From: Tenacibaculum sp. 190524A02b
Lineage (GTDB): Bacteria; Bacteroidota; Bacteroidia; Flavobacteriales; Flavobacteriaceae
Assembly: GCF_964036645.1 (NCBI RefSeq)
Contig: NZ_OZ038525.1
Coordinates: 3,910,001-3,974,000, forward strand
DNA: 64,000 bases
Reading direction: 5' to 3'
Both the position numbers and the translations under genes were made by a program. The notes below the pieces were generated by a model. The model was not told the origin of the DNA. It made no database searches and worked only from the letters and a program-made list of their open reading frames with translations. Position 1 is the first letter of the stretch. Each line of letters opens with the position of its first letter. Positions 54,388 through 62,644 of this stretch are shown here, piece by piece.

Positions 54388-55215
54388 ATGAATAAAATAT
54401 TAATTCCTGTTGATTTTTCAAGACACTCTGGTTATGCATCTGTTTTAGCTGCTAAAATAGCAAAGAGATCTAATAGTGAGGTACACTTACTTCATATGGT
54501 AGAGTTGCCTACTGGTATAGTTGATATGGGAGCTGGAAGTAATTTTAGTATCCCAGAAAGTATGCTTTATATTAGAAAGGTAAGGGATAGGCTTTTAGAT
54601 TTTAAAGCTAAGTACTTTTCTGATATAGAGAATGTGTATCATGCTATAAGATTTCAGAATCCGTATGAAGGAATTCGTGATTATGGTAAAAAAGTAGGTG
54701 CGGATTTAGTTATAATGGGATCAAAAGGGCATACTGCGTTGGAAGAAATTTTAATTGGATCTAATACCGAGAAAACAGTAAGGAGTTTAGAGGTTCCAGT
54801 GCTGGTAACTAAAAAAGAAAGTGATGATTTTAAATTTGATAAGCTTGCTTTTGCATCTACATTCGAAAAAGATGAGGCTAAAGCTCTTGAAGGCTTTTTG
54901 GAATTTGCTGGAAATTTTGATTGTGAAATAATGTTCTTGAAAATAAACACTCCTCAAAAGTTTCAAAGTACAACTGAATCTAGAAAGAAAGTTGAAAAAT
55001 TTATAGAGAAATATAATCTTAAAAATTATTCAATTAATATTTATAGTGAGTCATCAGTTGAAGAAGGGATTTTAAATTTTGCCAATGAAGAAAGTGTAGA
55101 CCTGATTTCGCTTGCAACCCATGGTAGAAGTGGTTTGTCACGCTTTTTTAACGGGAGTGTGTCTTTAAATTTATCAAAAAATGTTTTAAAACCAGTTTTG
55201 ACTTTTAGGGTATAA
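54388..55215 (+). CDS. Tandem-domain universal stress protein
   Basis: 275 residues with two USP domains. The first (1-148) has the ATP-binding pattern GSKGHTALEEILIGSNTEK; the second (about 150-275) ends with ATHGRSGLSRFFNGSVSLN, also with a usable G-x2-G motif. Cytoplasmic stress protein, probably ATP-binding and dimer-like within one chain. Single gene followed by a strong terminator. Confidence 0.9.
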   Translation: MNKILIPVDFSRHSGYASVLAAKIAKRSNSEVHLLHMVELPTGIVDMGAGSNFSIPESMLYIRKVRDRLLDFKAKYFSDIENVYHAIRFQNPYEGIRDYGKKVGADLVIMGSKGHTALEEILIGSNTEKTVRSLEVPVLVTKKESDDFKFDKLAFASTFEKDEAKALEGFLEFAGNFDCEIMFLKINTPQKFQSTTESRKKVEKFIEKYNLKNYSINIYSESSVEEGILNFANEESVDLISLATHGRSGLSRFFNGSVSLNLSKNVLKPVLTFRV

Positions 55216-55216
55216 A

Positions 55217-55241
55217 AAAGCGCAAAATAAATTTGCGCTTT
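55217..55241. terminator. Bidirectional terminator between USP gene and tRNA-Leu
   Basis: A ten-base perfect stem, AAAGCGCAAA with TTTGCGCTTT, loop ATAAA. On the reverse strand it begins right after the tRNA 3' end and continues into six Ts, so it ends both transcripts. Confidence 0.85.
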
Positions 55242-55242
55242 G

Positions 55243-55324
55243 TACGGGTGAAGGGAGTCGAACCCCCACGCCTTGCGGCACTAGATCCTAAGTCTAGCGT
55301 GTCTACCAATTCCACCACACCCGC
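55243..55324 (-). tRNA. tRNA-Leu (anticodon UAG)
   Basis: Reverse-strand cloverleaf of 82 bases: acceptor GCGGGTG with CACCCGT (a G-U at the first pair), anticodon arm CTAGA-CTTAGGA-TCTAG, long variable arm TGCCGCAAGGCGT typical of class II tRNA, and T arm with GGTTCGACTCC. CCA is not encoded. Reads CUA (and other CUN) leucine codons. Confidence 0.95.
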
Positions 55325-55437
55325 GTGTTTTTGAATTGTGCCTGCAAATATACATAAACAATTCAATAAACAAACACCTTTTTTGTGTTTTTTACTTTTC
55401 GTTTTTAAACAAATGTTTTTTTATTGTAAATAAAAAA

Positions 55438-55458
55438 GCTCTCCCGTTAAAGGAGAGC
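55438..55458 (-). terminator. Reverse-strand terminator with no gene directly upstream
   Basis: GCTCTCC pairs with GGAGAGC; on the reverse strand it runs into six Ts. It may back up the upstream terminator or end a small RNA. Confidence 0.65.
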
Positions 55459-55580
55459 CAACTAATTCTATTTTAAAACCCTTCTAAAAATTTTTAAATA
55501 GATTACTAATGAGCGACAAAAATCTATAATTTCTTTGGTTGAAATGTTAATTAATAATTAATTGTTTTTAAAAAAAACGA

Positions 55581-55606
55581 TAAGCCACACTCTTAGGTGT
55601 GGCTTA
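55581..55606 (-). terminator. Terminator of the PadR operon
   Basis: TAAGCCACAC pairs perfectly with GTGTGGCTTA, loop of six; on the reverse strand a T-run begins three bases later. It lies about 220 bases beyond the last gene. Confidence 0.7.
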
Positions 55607-55829
55607 CTTTAGGGGAAAATACATTTAAGAGGAAACTAAAAATCCATATTCAATTTAATTTATAAAAAAAATGAATATTTGTATTGTTTAGAGGTGGTAA
55701 AAATGTAAAAAGTCACAAATGTTTTATATTAATTAAGTGTTTTTTAATTGCTTGTTATTGGGGGTTAAATCCATGGTGTTGTTTGGTTCAATAGATGGTT
55801 TTCGTTAATTAACTATTAAAACAAGACTA

Positions 55830-56522
55830 TTACTGATACTCTGGATAGTGTTTTTTTAATATAAACTGAGTGTTTTTAGGTATTACAAATAGGCATATAT
55901 AACCTGTTAAGCAGGAAAGTGTTAATAAAAGTGCTATTATAAACCTTCCTAATGTGTTTATTGAAGTGAAATCATGATCCAAAGGAATGACAAAATTAAG
56001 AATGGAAAAAAACAAAAATGCTACATTTCCTATTCCTTGTGTTAACAATGTATCTTCAAACATCCATTTTTTTCCTGTTTGTATAGCCTTTTTTTGTATT
56101 CTTTTTTTAAAAAGATAAATATATCGTATTTCAATAATAGCTATAAGTAAGTAAATAGTAGTATAAATTGCATATGCTTGCGAAAAAATCTGTATTGTAA
56201 ATAATAAATAGAAAACTACTAAACTAAAAATCATTCTGGGTAAGGTAAACCATTCTTTAGTATATTGAAGAATGACAGAAAAATACTTTTTTGATAATTG
56301 TTTTTGTTTTTCTTCTACTACATCCATAAAACCATAAACTCCAAATTTTTTAAATGAAATGTTTTTAGCAATCTCAAAAGGTAGGTCGGGTTGTTTACCC
56401 CAAATTCTCTCAATATCATTTGCTAAATGATCAACTAGTTCTGATTGCACGTCGTAGTGTTCCACATAATGTTTTTGAGTAAAATCGTATAGTTCTTGAA
56501 TTTGTTTGTCGGTTAGTTCCAT
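55830..56522 (-). CDS. HAAS-like membrane protein, third paralog of PadR operon
   Basis: 230 residues. A helical N-terminal module (MELTDKQIQELYDFTQ, then SELVDHLANDIERIWG) is followed by four or so membrane spans (around 95-110, 120-140, 165-185, 195-220). The N-terminal module is shared with the two genes upstream and resembles, by pattern only, the HAAS domain found next to PadR regulators in Firmicutes. Three bases separate it from the preceding gene. Function unknown; possibly a membrane sensor or effector controlled by PadR. Confidence 0.65.
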   Translation of the reverse strand: MELTDKQIQELYDFTQKHYVEHYDVQSELVDHLANDIERIWGKQPDLPFEIAKNISFKKFGVYGFMDVVEEKQKQLSKKYFSVILQYTKEWFTLPRMIFSLVVFYLLFTIQIFSQAYAIYTTIYLLIAIIEIRYIYLFKKRIQKKAIQTGKKWMFEDTLLTQGIGNVAFLFFSILNFVIPLDHDFTSINTLGRFIIALLLTLSCLTGYICLFVIPKNTQFILKKHYPEYQ

Positions 56523-56525
56523 AGG

Positions 56526-57167
56526 TTATTTTAATAAAAATTGGTATTTCTCTTTTTCTATTAGGTGTTTTCTGTAAAACCAAGCATTGCTTATTGTGGA
56601 GATGATAAGTATTAGTAGTGTTATTGCAATAAATAAATTGATAGTTGGGTTTTTTAGAGAGACTATTGTGGGGATTATTACAATACCTATAGCTTGAGTT
56701 TTTATAATGAAACTATAAACTGTTTTTTTTGTGTCGGCTAGTATTTTATATGTGACAAAAAGCCAAGAAAAACTTCCAAGTAAAAATATGGTTTTTATAG
56801 GTTTTTCTAATAATAGATAAATAAAGGTGAATTCGTATTGACTGTAAATAGTGTAGAAAACAAAAAAGAATAAGGAAAAAAGAACTGCACTGGTAGGAAA
56901 AAATAGTTTAGTGGCCTTTTTAATAACTAAACGAGGGGCTTTAAAAAGAAAACCAAAAAGCCAGCTGTGAGTTTCTTGTAGAGGTGTCTCCCACTTGCTT
57001 ATAGTGTTTTCAAAAGCTGTGTAAAAATCTATAGATTCATTATGTAATAAGGTTTCTATTTCAGTAACTATATGATCAAAAATTTCAATTCTAAAATCTA
57101 TGTAGTCGATTCCTTTTTTATCTAAAAAAATATTTATGTAATCTAATTGTTGTTGAGTTAGTTCCAT
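56526..57167 (-). CDS. HAAS-like membrane protein, second paralog
   Basis: 213 residues with the same design: MELTQQQLDYINIFLDKKG and RIEIFDHIVTEIETLL, a short helical stretch, and about four spans from residue 95 on (FPTSAVLFSLFFFVFYTIY, IFLLGSFSWLFVTY and two more). Two bases after the stop of the first paralog. Divergence between the three copies is high outside the N-terminal motif, so the duplication is old. Confidence 0.65.
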   Translation of the reverse strand: MELTQQQLDYINIFLDKKGIDYIDFRIEIFDHIVTEIETLLHNESIDFYTAFENTISKWETPLQETHSWLFGFLFKAPRLVIKKATKLFFPTSAVLFSLFFFVFYTIYSQYEFTFIYLLLEKPIKTIFLLGSFSWLFVTYKILADTKKTVYSFIIKTQAIGIVIIPTIVSLKNPTINLFIAITLLILIISTISNAWFYRKHLIEKEKYQFLLK

Positions 57168-57169
57168 AG

Positions 57170-57838
57170 CTAGTTAATTAGTTGTTGATATTTGTTTTCA
57201 AATTCTTTTTTTCTTGATATAAAACTACAGGTAGCTAAGTAATAAACACCACAGCTTATAGCTGACAAAACCATGAAGAAGTCACTAAATGAAAACTTTG
57301 CAGCTATTTCAAAATAGGAAGGGATAATCATTATAGGGAAAGTTGTAAATCCAATAAAATATCTATATGAATGTATTATTTTTAGTTCTTTATATCTTTT
57401 AATAAACTTATAAGTTAATAAGTTGAAGTGTAGTGATATGATTATAATATAGCTATATGGTAGGTAAATTAAATATTCGGGATTAATAAATGGAATAAGG
57501 AAATAAGTGCTTGCTGAAGAACATAATAAAAATAAAAAGTGTGTAGGTTTTTTTAGTTGAATAAAAATATCTCTTATTATTAACTTTATATCAGACCAAA
57601 GTTTTTGTTTAACAATACTATCGTATCTAGTCAGAAACTCTTTTTTTCTGCCTAACATGTATTTTAGAAAAGTAGATTGTAAACGATTGTCTTCAAAAAA
57701 AGAAGGGATGTCTTCTATTTCATTTTCAATTTCAGAAGCTATATGGTCTACCATTTCCATTCTAATATCAATGTATTCAATATTTATAGCTTCTAAGAAA
57801 TTATTAATCTGTCGTACTTGATTATTGGTTAATTCCAT
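57170..57838 (-). CDS. HAAS-like membrane protein, first paralog
   Basis: 222 residues: MELTNNQVRQINNFLEAIN and RMEMVDHIASEIENEIED, then a helical linker and four spans (about 100-120, 125-148, 170-185, 190-210). It follows the padR stop by eleven bases and leads a run of three paralogs. No enzyme motif or extracytoplasmic domain is apparent. Confidence 0.65.
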   Translation of the reverse strand: MELTNNQVRQINNFLEAINIEYIDIRMEMVDHIASEIENEIEDIPSFFEDNRLQSTFLKYMLGRKKEFLTRYDSIVKQKLWSDIKLIIRDIFIQLKKPTHFLFLLCSSASTYFLIPFINPEYLIYLPYSYIIIISLHFNLLTYKFIKRYKELKIIHSYRYFIGFTTFPIMIIPSYFEIAAKFSFSDFFMVLSAISCGVYYLATCSFISRKKEFENKYQQLIN

Positions 57839-57849
57839 AGCAAAAAAAA

Positions 57850-58188
57850 TTATTCTAAACTAAACTTAGGGTTTACTAACTGTTGCATGGTTTTTAAAAA
57901 CTCTTGCATTTCAGCTAATCGATTAACGGTTTCTTTGGTGCCGTTTTCAGTAAGTTTATAATATTTACGCAGCCTGTTTCCTACTTTTGCAACTTCAACT
58001 TCTAATAAGCCCTCTGCTTCCATTTTGTGCAAAGCAGGATACAATGCGCCTTCCGTAATGAGCAATTCTCCCTTCGTCAGTTCTTTTACTTTTTGAGTAA
58101 TCTCATAGCCATACATTTTGCTGTTTTGTGCTAATAGCTTTAAAATAATGGTTTGTAAAGAACCCTTGTATAGTTTTTTGTTTCCCAT
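57850..58188 (-). CDS. PadR-family transcriptional regulator
   Basis: 112 residues: the PadR winged helix with LYKGSLQTIILKLLAQ, YGYEITQKVKELT, ITEGALYPALHKMEAEGLLE and the wing KVGNRLRKYYKLTENG, plus a short dimerisation helix. It is the first gene of a four-gene unit and probably represses it; inverted repeats lie upstream of its -7 element. PadR proteins respond to small molecules or membrane stress. Confidence 0.93.
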   Translation of the reverse strand: MGNKKLYKGSLQTIILKLLAQNSKMYGYEITQKVKELTKGELLITEGALYPALHKMEAEGLLEVEVAKVGNRLRKYYKLTENGTKETVNRLAEMQEFLKTMQQLVNPKFSLE

Positions 58189-58240
58189 GTTAATTTTTGT
58201 TTAATCATAGCATTAAAAAATGCTTGTGTTTATCACATTG

Positions 58241-58248
58241 CAAATGTA
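58241..58248 (-). promoter_or_regulatory. -7 promoter element of the PadR operon (TACATTTG)
   Basis: Perfect TAnnTTTG on the reverse strand, 52 bases before the padR start. Confidence 0.7.
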
Positions 58249-58263
58249 TGCATAATTTTCTTA

Positions 58264-58294
58264 TGTATAAATTTCTTAGGTATTATTTTATACA
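58264..58294. promoter_or_regulatory. Inverted repeat, candidate PadR operator
   Basis: TGTATAAA (58264-58271) and TTTATACA (58287-58294), 15 bases apart, just upstream of the padR -7 element on its strand, over the -33 region. AT-rich dyads of this kind suit PadR dimers. Confidence 0.5.
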
Positions 58295-58325
58295 ATCTCT
58301 AACGTTTCATTACTTAATTGTTTGT

Positions 58326-58333
58326 TACTTTTG
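58326..58333 (+). promoter_or_regulatory. -7 promoter element of the reductase gene (TACTTTTG)
   Basis: Perfect TAnnTTTG, 18 bases before the start at 58352. Confidence 0.7.
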
Positions 58334-58351
58334 TAGCTTATTACATACAGA

Positions 58352-59395
58352 ATGGCAAAATTTTACAAACTAACTATAAAAGAAATTATAAAAGAGACTG
58401 CAGATGCTGTTTCTATTTTGTTTACAATACCTGAAAGTTTAAAAGGAACTTTTTCTTTTGTAGCTGGGCAATATATAACTCTAAAAAAAGAAATTAATGG
58501 CGAGGAAGTTAGAAGGGCATATTCTATTTGTTCTTCTCCAAAAAGTCATGAATTAAAAGTAGCGGTAAAGGCGGTTGAAAACGGAAAGTTTTCTACATAT
58601 GCAATTTCAAAGCTTTCTGAGGGAGAAGAGCTAGAGGTTACAGCACCTGAGGGAAAGTTTATATTAAAGCCAGAGCAAGGTAAGAACTATATAGGTTTTG
58701 CTGCGGGTAGTGGAATTACCCCTGTTTTATCAATGATAAAGTCTGTTTTAGAAAGCTCTATGGGTAATTTCACATTAGTTTACGGGAATAAAAGTATAGC
58801 CGATACTATATTTTTTGAAGAAATAAATAAACTAAAAGAACTGTATTCAGAACAGTTCAAGGTACATTATGTTTTTAGTAGAGAGAGAAAAGAAGGTGAG
58901 TTGTTTGGAAGAATTGATAAGGGGCATGTGAATTATTTTGTGAAAAATATTTACAAAGAAACGTCTTTTGACGGTGCCTTTTTATGTGGCCCTGAAGAAA
59001 TGATTCAAATAGCTTCTGAAACAATGCAGGATAATGGAATGAATAAAAGTACTATTTATTTTGAATTATTTACTGCTTCTAAAAAAGAGGAGAATATTGA
59101 CGCTATAAAAGAAGGTCAAACAGAGGTGAAAGTAATGTTAGATGATGAGGAAGCTACTTTTACTATGAAGCAAACTGACACTATTTTAGCGGCTAGTTTA
59201 CGTAATAAGTTAGATGCACCTTACTCTTGTCAAGGAGGAGTGTGTAGTAGTTGTATAGCTTTGGTTACAGAAGGGAAAGCGGTAATGACTAAAAACTCTA
59301 TTTTAACAGATGATGAATTAGAAGAAGGTTTGGTGTTAACTTGTATGGCACATCCAACAACTCCTACTATTACTGTTGATTTTGATGAGGTTTAA
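58352..59395 (+). CDS. PaaE-like ferredoxin-NADP reductase with 2Fe-2S domain
   Basis: 347 residues: FAD-binding barrel with RRAYSICSS, NAD(P)-binding domain with GFAAGSGITPVLSMI, and a plant-type 2Fe-2S domain with CQGGVCSSC and a final Cys in LTCMAHP. Architecture matches the reductase subunit of phenylacetyl-CoA epoxidase and related oxygenase reductases. No oxygenase gene is near, so it may feed electrons to a desaturase or hydroxylase encoded elsewhere. Confidence 0.9.
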   Translation: MAKFYKLTIKEIIKETADAVSILFTIPESLKGTFSFVAGQYITLKKEINGEEVRRAYSICSSPKSHELKVAVKAVENGKFSTYAISKLSEGEELEVTAPEGKFILKPEQGKNYIGFAAGSGITPVLSMIKSVLESSMGNFTLVYGNKSIADTIFFEEINKLKELYSEQFKVHYVFSRERKEGELFGRIDKGHVNYFVKNIYKETSFDGAFLCGPEEMIQIASETMQDNGMNKSTIYFELFTASKKEENIDAIKEGQTEVKVMLDDEEATFTMKQTDTILAASLRNKLDAPYSCQGGVCSSCIALVTEGKAVMTKNSILTDDELEEGLVLTCMAHPTTPTITVDFDEV

Positions 59396-59410
59396 TTAAT
59401 ATAAATTACT

Positions 59411-60100
59411 ATGGGTTTCTACGATTTTAAAAATGCTTTTTTAGCAGGTGTTTTCATGTCCTTTATGATTGGGCCGGTTTTTTTTATGTTAATAAAAACT
59501 AGTATTTTAAAAGGAGCAAGAGCAGCTATTGCATTTGATGTAGGTGTAATATTGGGAGATATTTCATTTATGTTAATTGCTTATTATGGTAGTAGAAGTT
59601 TATTAGAAAAGATAAAAGACGATCCTCGTTTATTTTTAATTGGAGGGTTAGTTTTGATAATATATGGTTTAATAACTTACTTAGATAAAAATAATAAAAA
59701 AGAAACGGAAGCCCCAGATGTAAAGGTGCCAGATAGTGATAATTATTTAAAGTTACTTTTAAAAGGCTTTTTCTTGAATTTCATTAATATTGGAGTGTTG
59801 GCTTTTTGGTTGGGAACAATGTTAGTTGTTGGGCCATCTTTAAATATGGATCCTAATGCTATATTTTGGTATTTTGCAGTGATAATTTTAGGGTATGCTG
59901 TAACGGATTTGATTAAAATTTTGTTAGCAAAGCAACTAAAAAGTAAGCTAACTCCTTTAGTGATATATCGTATAAAAAGAGGTATGGGGGTTTTGTTAAT
60001 TGTTTTTGGTGCTTTGTTTATGTTAAAAGGATTTATTCCTAAAGAAAAAATTAATACAATTTTAGAGAAAGTAGAGAAAACGACTTCTAAAACCCAATAA
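59411..60100 (+). CDS. LysE-family amino-acid exporter
   Basis: 229 residues with six membrane spans in the LysE/RhtB pattern: FLAGVFMSFMIGPVFFMLIK at the N-terminus, a cytoplasmic charged loop (about 95-115) and FFLNFINIGVLAFWLG. Exports amino acids or similar metabolites. Fifteen bases after the reductase gene and probably co-transcribed with it. Its 3' end overlaps mgtE by 14 bases in convergent orientation. Confidence 0.85.
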   Translation: MGFYDFKNAFLAGVFMSFMIGPVFFMLIKTSILKGARAAIAFDVGVILGDISFMLIAYYGSRSLLEKIKDDPRLFLIGGLVLIIYGLITYLDKNNKKETEAPDVKVPDSDNYLKLLLKGFFLNFINIGVLAFWLGTMLVVGPSLNMDPNAIFWYFAVIILGYAVTDLIKILLAKQLKSKLTPLVIYRIKRGMGVLLIVFGALFMLKGFIPKEKINTILEKVEKTTSKTQ

Positions 60101-61436
60101 TAACTTTAGCAATCCAAAAGTAAATTAAAATTCCAAAAATATCATTACATGTGGTAATGAAGGGGCCTGTTGCAATGGCAGGATCAATACCTCTTTTGTC
60201 AAGGAAAAGTGGAATAAAAGTACCTATAAGTCCAGCAACAATAATAACGGCAAATAATGAGATTGAAATAGCTGTAGCGGTAATGACATCACCTTTCCAA
60301 ATCCAGGTGAAAAAGAAAAGTAAAATAGATAATACCAATCCATTTACCATAGCTAGTGATACTTCTTTCAGTAATCGGTTAGTAATACTTCCTTTAACAT
60401 CATCATTAGCTAAACCTTGAACAATAATTGCTGATGATTGTACACCTACATTGCCAGCCATAGCAGCTATTAAAGGTGTGAACATAAAAAGTATTGCGTT
60501 TTTTTCCAAAGCACCTTCAAAAAAACCCATAATTCTTGCAGCTCCTATTCCTCCTAATAGACCTAAAAATAGCCAAGGTAATCTTGCTCTTGTTAATTCT
60601 AAAATGGAATCATTTGCTTCTACATCTTGAGTAATACCAGCAGCTAATTGATAGTCTTTTTCTGCTTCTTCTTTAATAACATCAACAATATCATCAATAG
60701 TAATTCGTCCAACTAACACGCCTAATTCATTTACAACAGGAATAGCTTCTAAATCATATTTACGCATTACATTAGCAACTTCTTCAGCTTTATCGTGTAC
60801 TTTGACAAAATCTACATTTGGGATATAAACTTCAGCAATTTTTGCACGAGTAGAGGCCATTAAAAGATCTTTTAATGAAAGTCTTCCTTTTAATTTACCG
60901 TGGTTGTCAATTACGTAAATAGAGTGTACTCGCGTTACAGCTTCAGCTTGTTGCCTCATTTCTTTAACGCAGGTTAAAACATTCCAGTTTTCATTAACTT
61001 TTACTAGTTCTTTAGCCATTAACCCTCCTGCAGAATCTTCGTCATAACGTAAAAGTTCAACAATTTCTTTAGCGTGCTCTTTATCTTCAATTTTTTGAAT
61101 TACTTCTTGTTTTTTGCCTTCAGGAAGCTCAGCAATAACATCAGCAGCATCATCAGTGTCTAACTCATCAATTTCTTCAGCTATTTCTTTTGCAGATAAT
61201 TGTTCTAGAACTTTCTCTCGAACATCTTCATCAACGTCCATTAATACTTCAGAAGTAGTTTCAGAGTCTAATAAACGAATGATATAAACTGCTTGGTCAA
61301 ATGAAAGTTCATCTAAAACTTCAGCAATATCAGCATGATGAACATCAGAAAAAAAATCAGAAAGCGTAGTGTCTTTTTGATTTTTAATTAAGTCTTGTAC
61401 ATTTTCTAAGAGCTCTTTAGTGATTTCTAATGCCAT
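60087..61436 (-). CDS. mgtE: Magnesium transporter MgtE
   Basis: 449 residues: N domain of superhelical repeats (about 1-130; [21 protein letters not shown] motifs), two CBS domains (about 135-255) and a five-span membrane domain containing [12 protein letters not shown]. Mg2+ binding in the cytoplasmic part closes the channel. Its first 20 bases overlap the end of rsmA, so the two are translationally coupled. Confidence 0.95.
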   Translation of the reverse strand: MALEITKELLENVQDLIKNQKDTTLSDFFSDVHHADIAEVLDELSFDQAVYIIRLLDSETTSEVLMDVDEDVREKVLEQLSAKEIAEEIDELDTDDAADVIAELPEGKKQEVIQKIEDKEHAKEIVELLRYDEDSAGGLMAKELVKVNENWNVLTCVKEMRQQAEAVTRVHSIYVIDNHGKLKGRLSLKDLLMASTRAKIAEVYIPNVDFVKVHDKAEEVANVMRKYDLEAIPVVNELGVLVGRITIDDIVDVIKEEAEKDYQLAAGITQDVEANDSILELTRARLPWLFLGLLGGIGAARIMGFFEGALEKNAILFMFTPLIAAMAGNVGVQSSAIIVQGLANDDVKGSITNRLLKEVSLAMVNGLVLSILLFFFTWIWKGDVITATAISISLFAVIIVAGLIGTFIPLFLDKRGIDPAIATGPFITTCNDIFGILIYFWIAKVIIGF

Positions 61437-62229
61437 TGTTTGCGATTTTAGACGTTAAGTTTATAAAGTCTTGTACTGACAATTGTTCAGGACGCATCGC
61501 AAATATAGGGTCTTCTTTTAAGGTATCCGAGAGATTGAAGGATTTTAAACTAGAACGAAGCATTTTTCTTCGTTGGTTAAATGAAGTTTTTACTACTCTA
61601 AAAAATAATTTTTCATCAACAGGTAACGTGTAGTTTTCTTTTCTTATTAAACGAATAACTCCAGAGTCTACTTTTGGAGGTGGATTAAAAACAGTTGGAG
61701 GAACGGTAAATAAATATTCTGCATCAAAAAAAGCTTGTGTTAAAACAGATAATATACCATATGTTTTACTTCCTTCTTTTTCAGCGATTCTTTGAGCAAC
61801 TTCTTTTTGAAACATCCCTGAAAACTCAGGTACAAAATCACGATTCTCAATCGCTTTAAAAACAATTTGAGAAGAAATGTTATAAGGGAAATTTCCAATA
61901 ATTGCTACTTGTTCATTATTGAAAATTTTAGAGATGTTTTGTTTTAAAAAATCACCTTCAATAATATTAAATTTATCTAAAGAAGTGTCTAGTTTTATAT
62001 TTTCTAAAGGAAAGGTATCTTTTAAATAAGAAACAGATTCACTATCTAATTCCATAACAGTTACTTTGGGCTCTTTTTCTAATAAGTATTTTGTTAAAAC
62101 TCCCATTCCAGGTCCTATTTCTAATACATGGTTATATCCATTTTCAGTTAAGGAGTCTGCTATTTTTTTAGCAATATTTTCATCGGTTAAAAAATGTTGT
62201 CCTAAATGTTTTTTTGCTCTTACACTCAT
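61417..62229 (-). CDS. rsmA: 16S rRNA dimethyladenosine transferase
   Basis: 270 residues of the KsgA/RsmA family: [21 protein letters not shown] motif [12 protein letters not shown], and catalytic NFPYNISS, with a C-terminal helical domain. Dimethylates two adjacent adenines near the 3' end of 16S rRNA during 30S maturation. Confidence 0.96.
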   Translation of the reverse strand: MSVRAKKHLGQHFLTDENIAKKIADSLTENGYNHVLEIGPGMGVLTKYLLEKEPKVTVMELDSESVSYLKDTFPLENIKLDTSLDKFNIIEGDFLKQNISKIFNNEQVAIIGNFPYNISSQIVFKAIENRDFVPEFSGMFQKEVAQRIAEKEGSKTYGILSVLTQAFFDAEYLFTVPPTVFNPPPKVDSGVIRLIRKENYTLPVDEKLFFRVVKTSFNQRRKMLRSSLKSFNLSDTLKEDPIFAMRPEQLSVQDFINLTSKIANNGIRNH

Positions 62230-62267
62230 GTTTTTTAATAGAAAAAGGGGTGAACTGTTATGTTTGG

Positions 62268-62597
62268 TTAATTACTTTTTGCAGTAGGGTAAAACTCGTT
62301 AATTACTTTTAGTTCTGTTCTAAAAGCTAATGATTTTCCTTGAAATCTAATCAAACCATCTTGCCTTAATCTATCAGCATCATTTTTATAATAATTATCT
62401 AAATCTTCTCTAGTTTTAGCAGAGTACTGGATAGAGTATGTGATTCCTCCCATTTCTTCATCAACTAGGACTTGAGTCATTTTAGCACTTACAAAATGTC
62501 CGGTAGCTAATACTTCAGGAATATGCTGTTCAATCCAAACTAACCATTCAGCATGGATACTTTCGTCTACGTTTACTGTTACGTTATATATATACAT
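62268..62597 (-). CDS. DUF4286 protein
   Basis: 109 residues with the ferredoxin-like pattern of DUF4286 ([37 protein letters not shown]). Function unknown. In flavobacteria it commonly sits beside rsmA, as here (38 bases upstream), and may be co-transcribed. Confidence 0.85.
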   Translation of the reverse strand: MYIYNVTVNVDESIHAEWLVWIEQHIPEVLATGHFVSAKMTQVLVDEEMGGITYSIQYSAKTREDLDNYYKNDADRLRQDGLIRFQGKSLAFRTELKVINEFYPTAKSN

Positions 62598-62644
62598 AAA
62601 TTAAAATCATTAATGCGGTTAAGTTATACTTTACTGCATTTTTG

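Larger units (their letters stand above)
55325..55829. other. 505-base gene-free region with two reverse-strand terminators
   Basis: Lies between the tRNA and the end of the PadR operon. It contains two reverse-strand terminator hairpins about 120 bases apart (55581-55606 and 55438-55458) with no protein-coding frame between. The rest is AT-rich. Confidence 0.5.
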
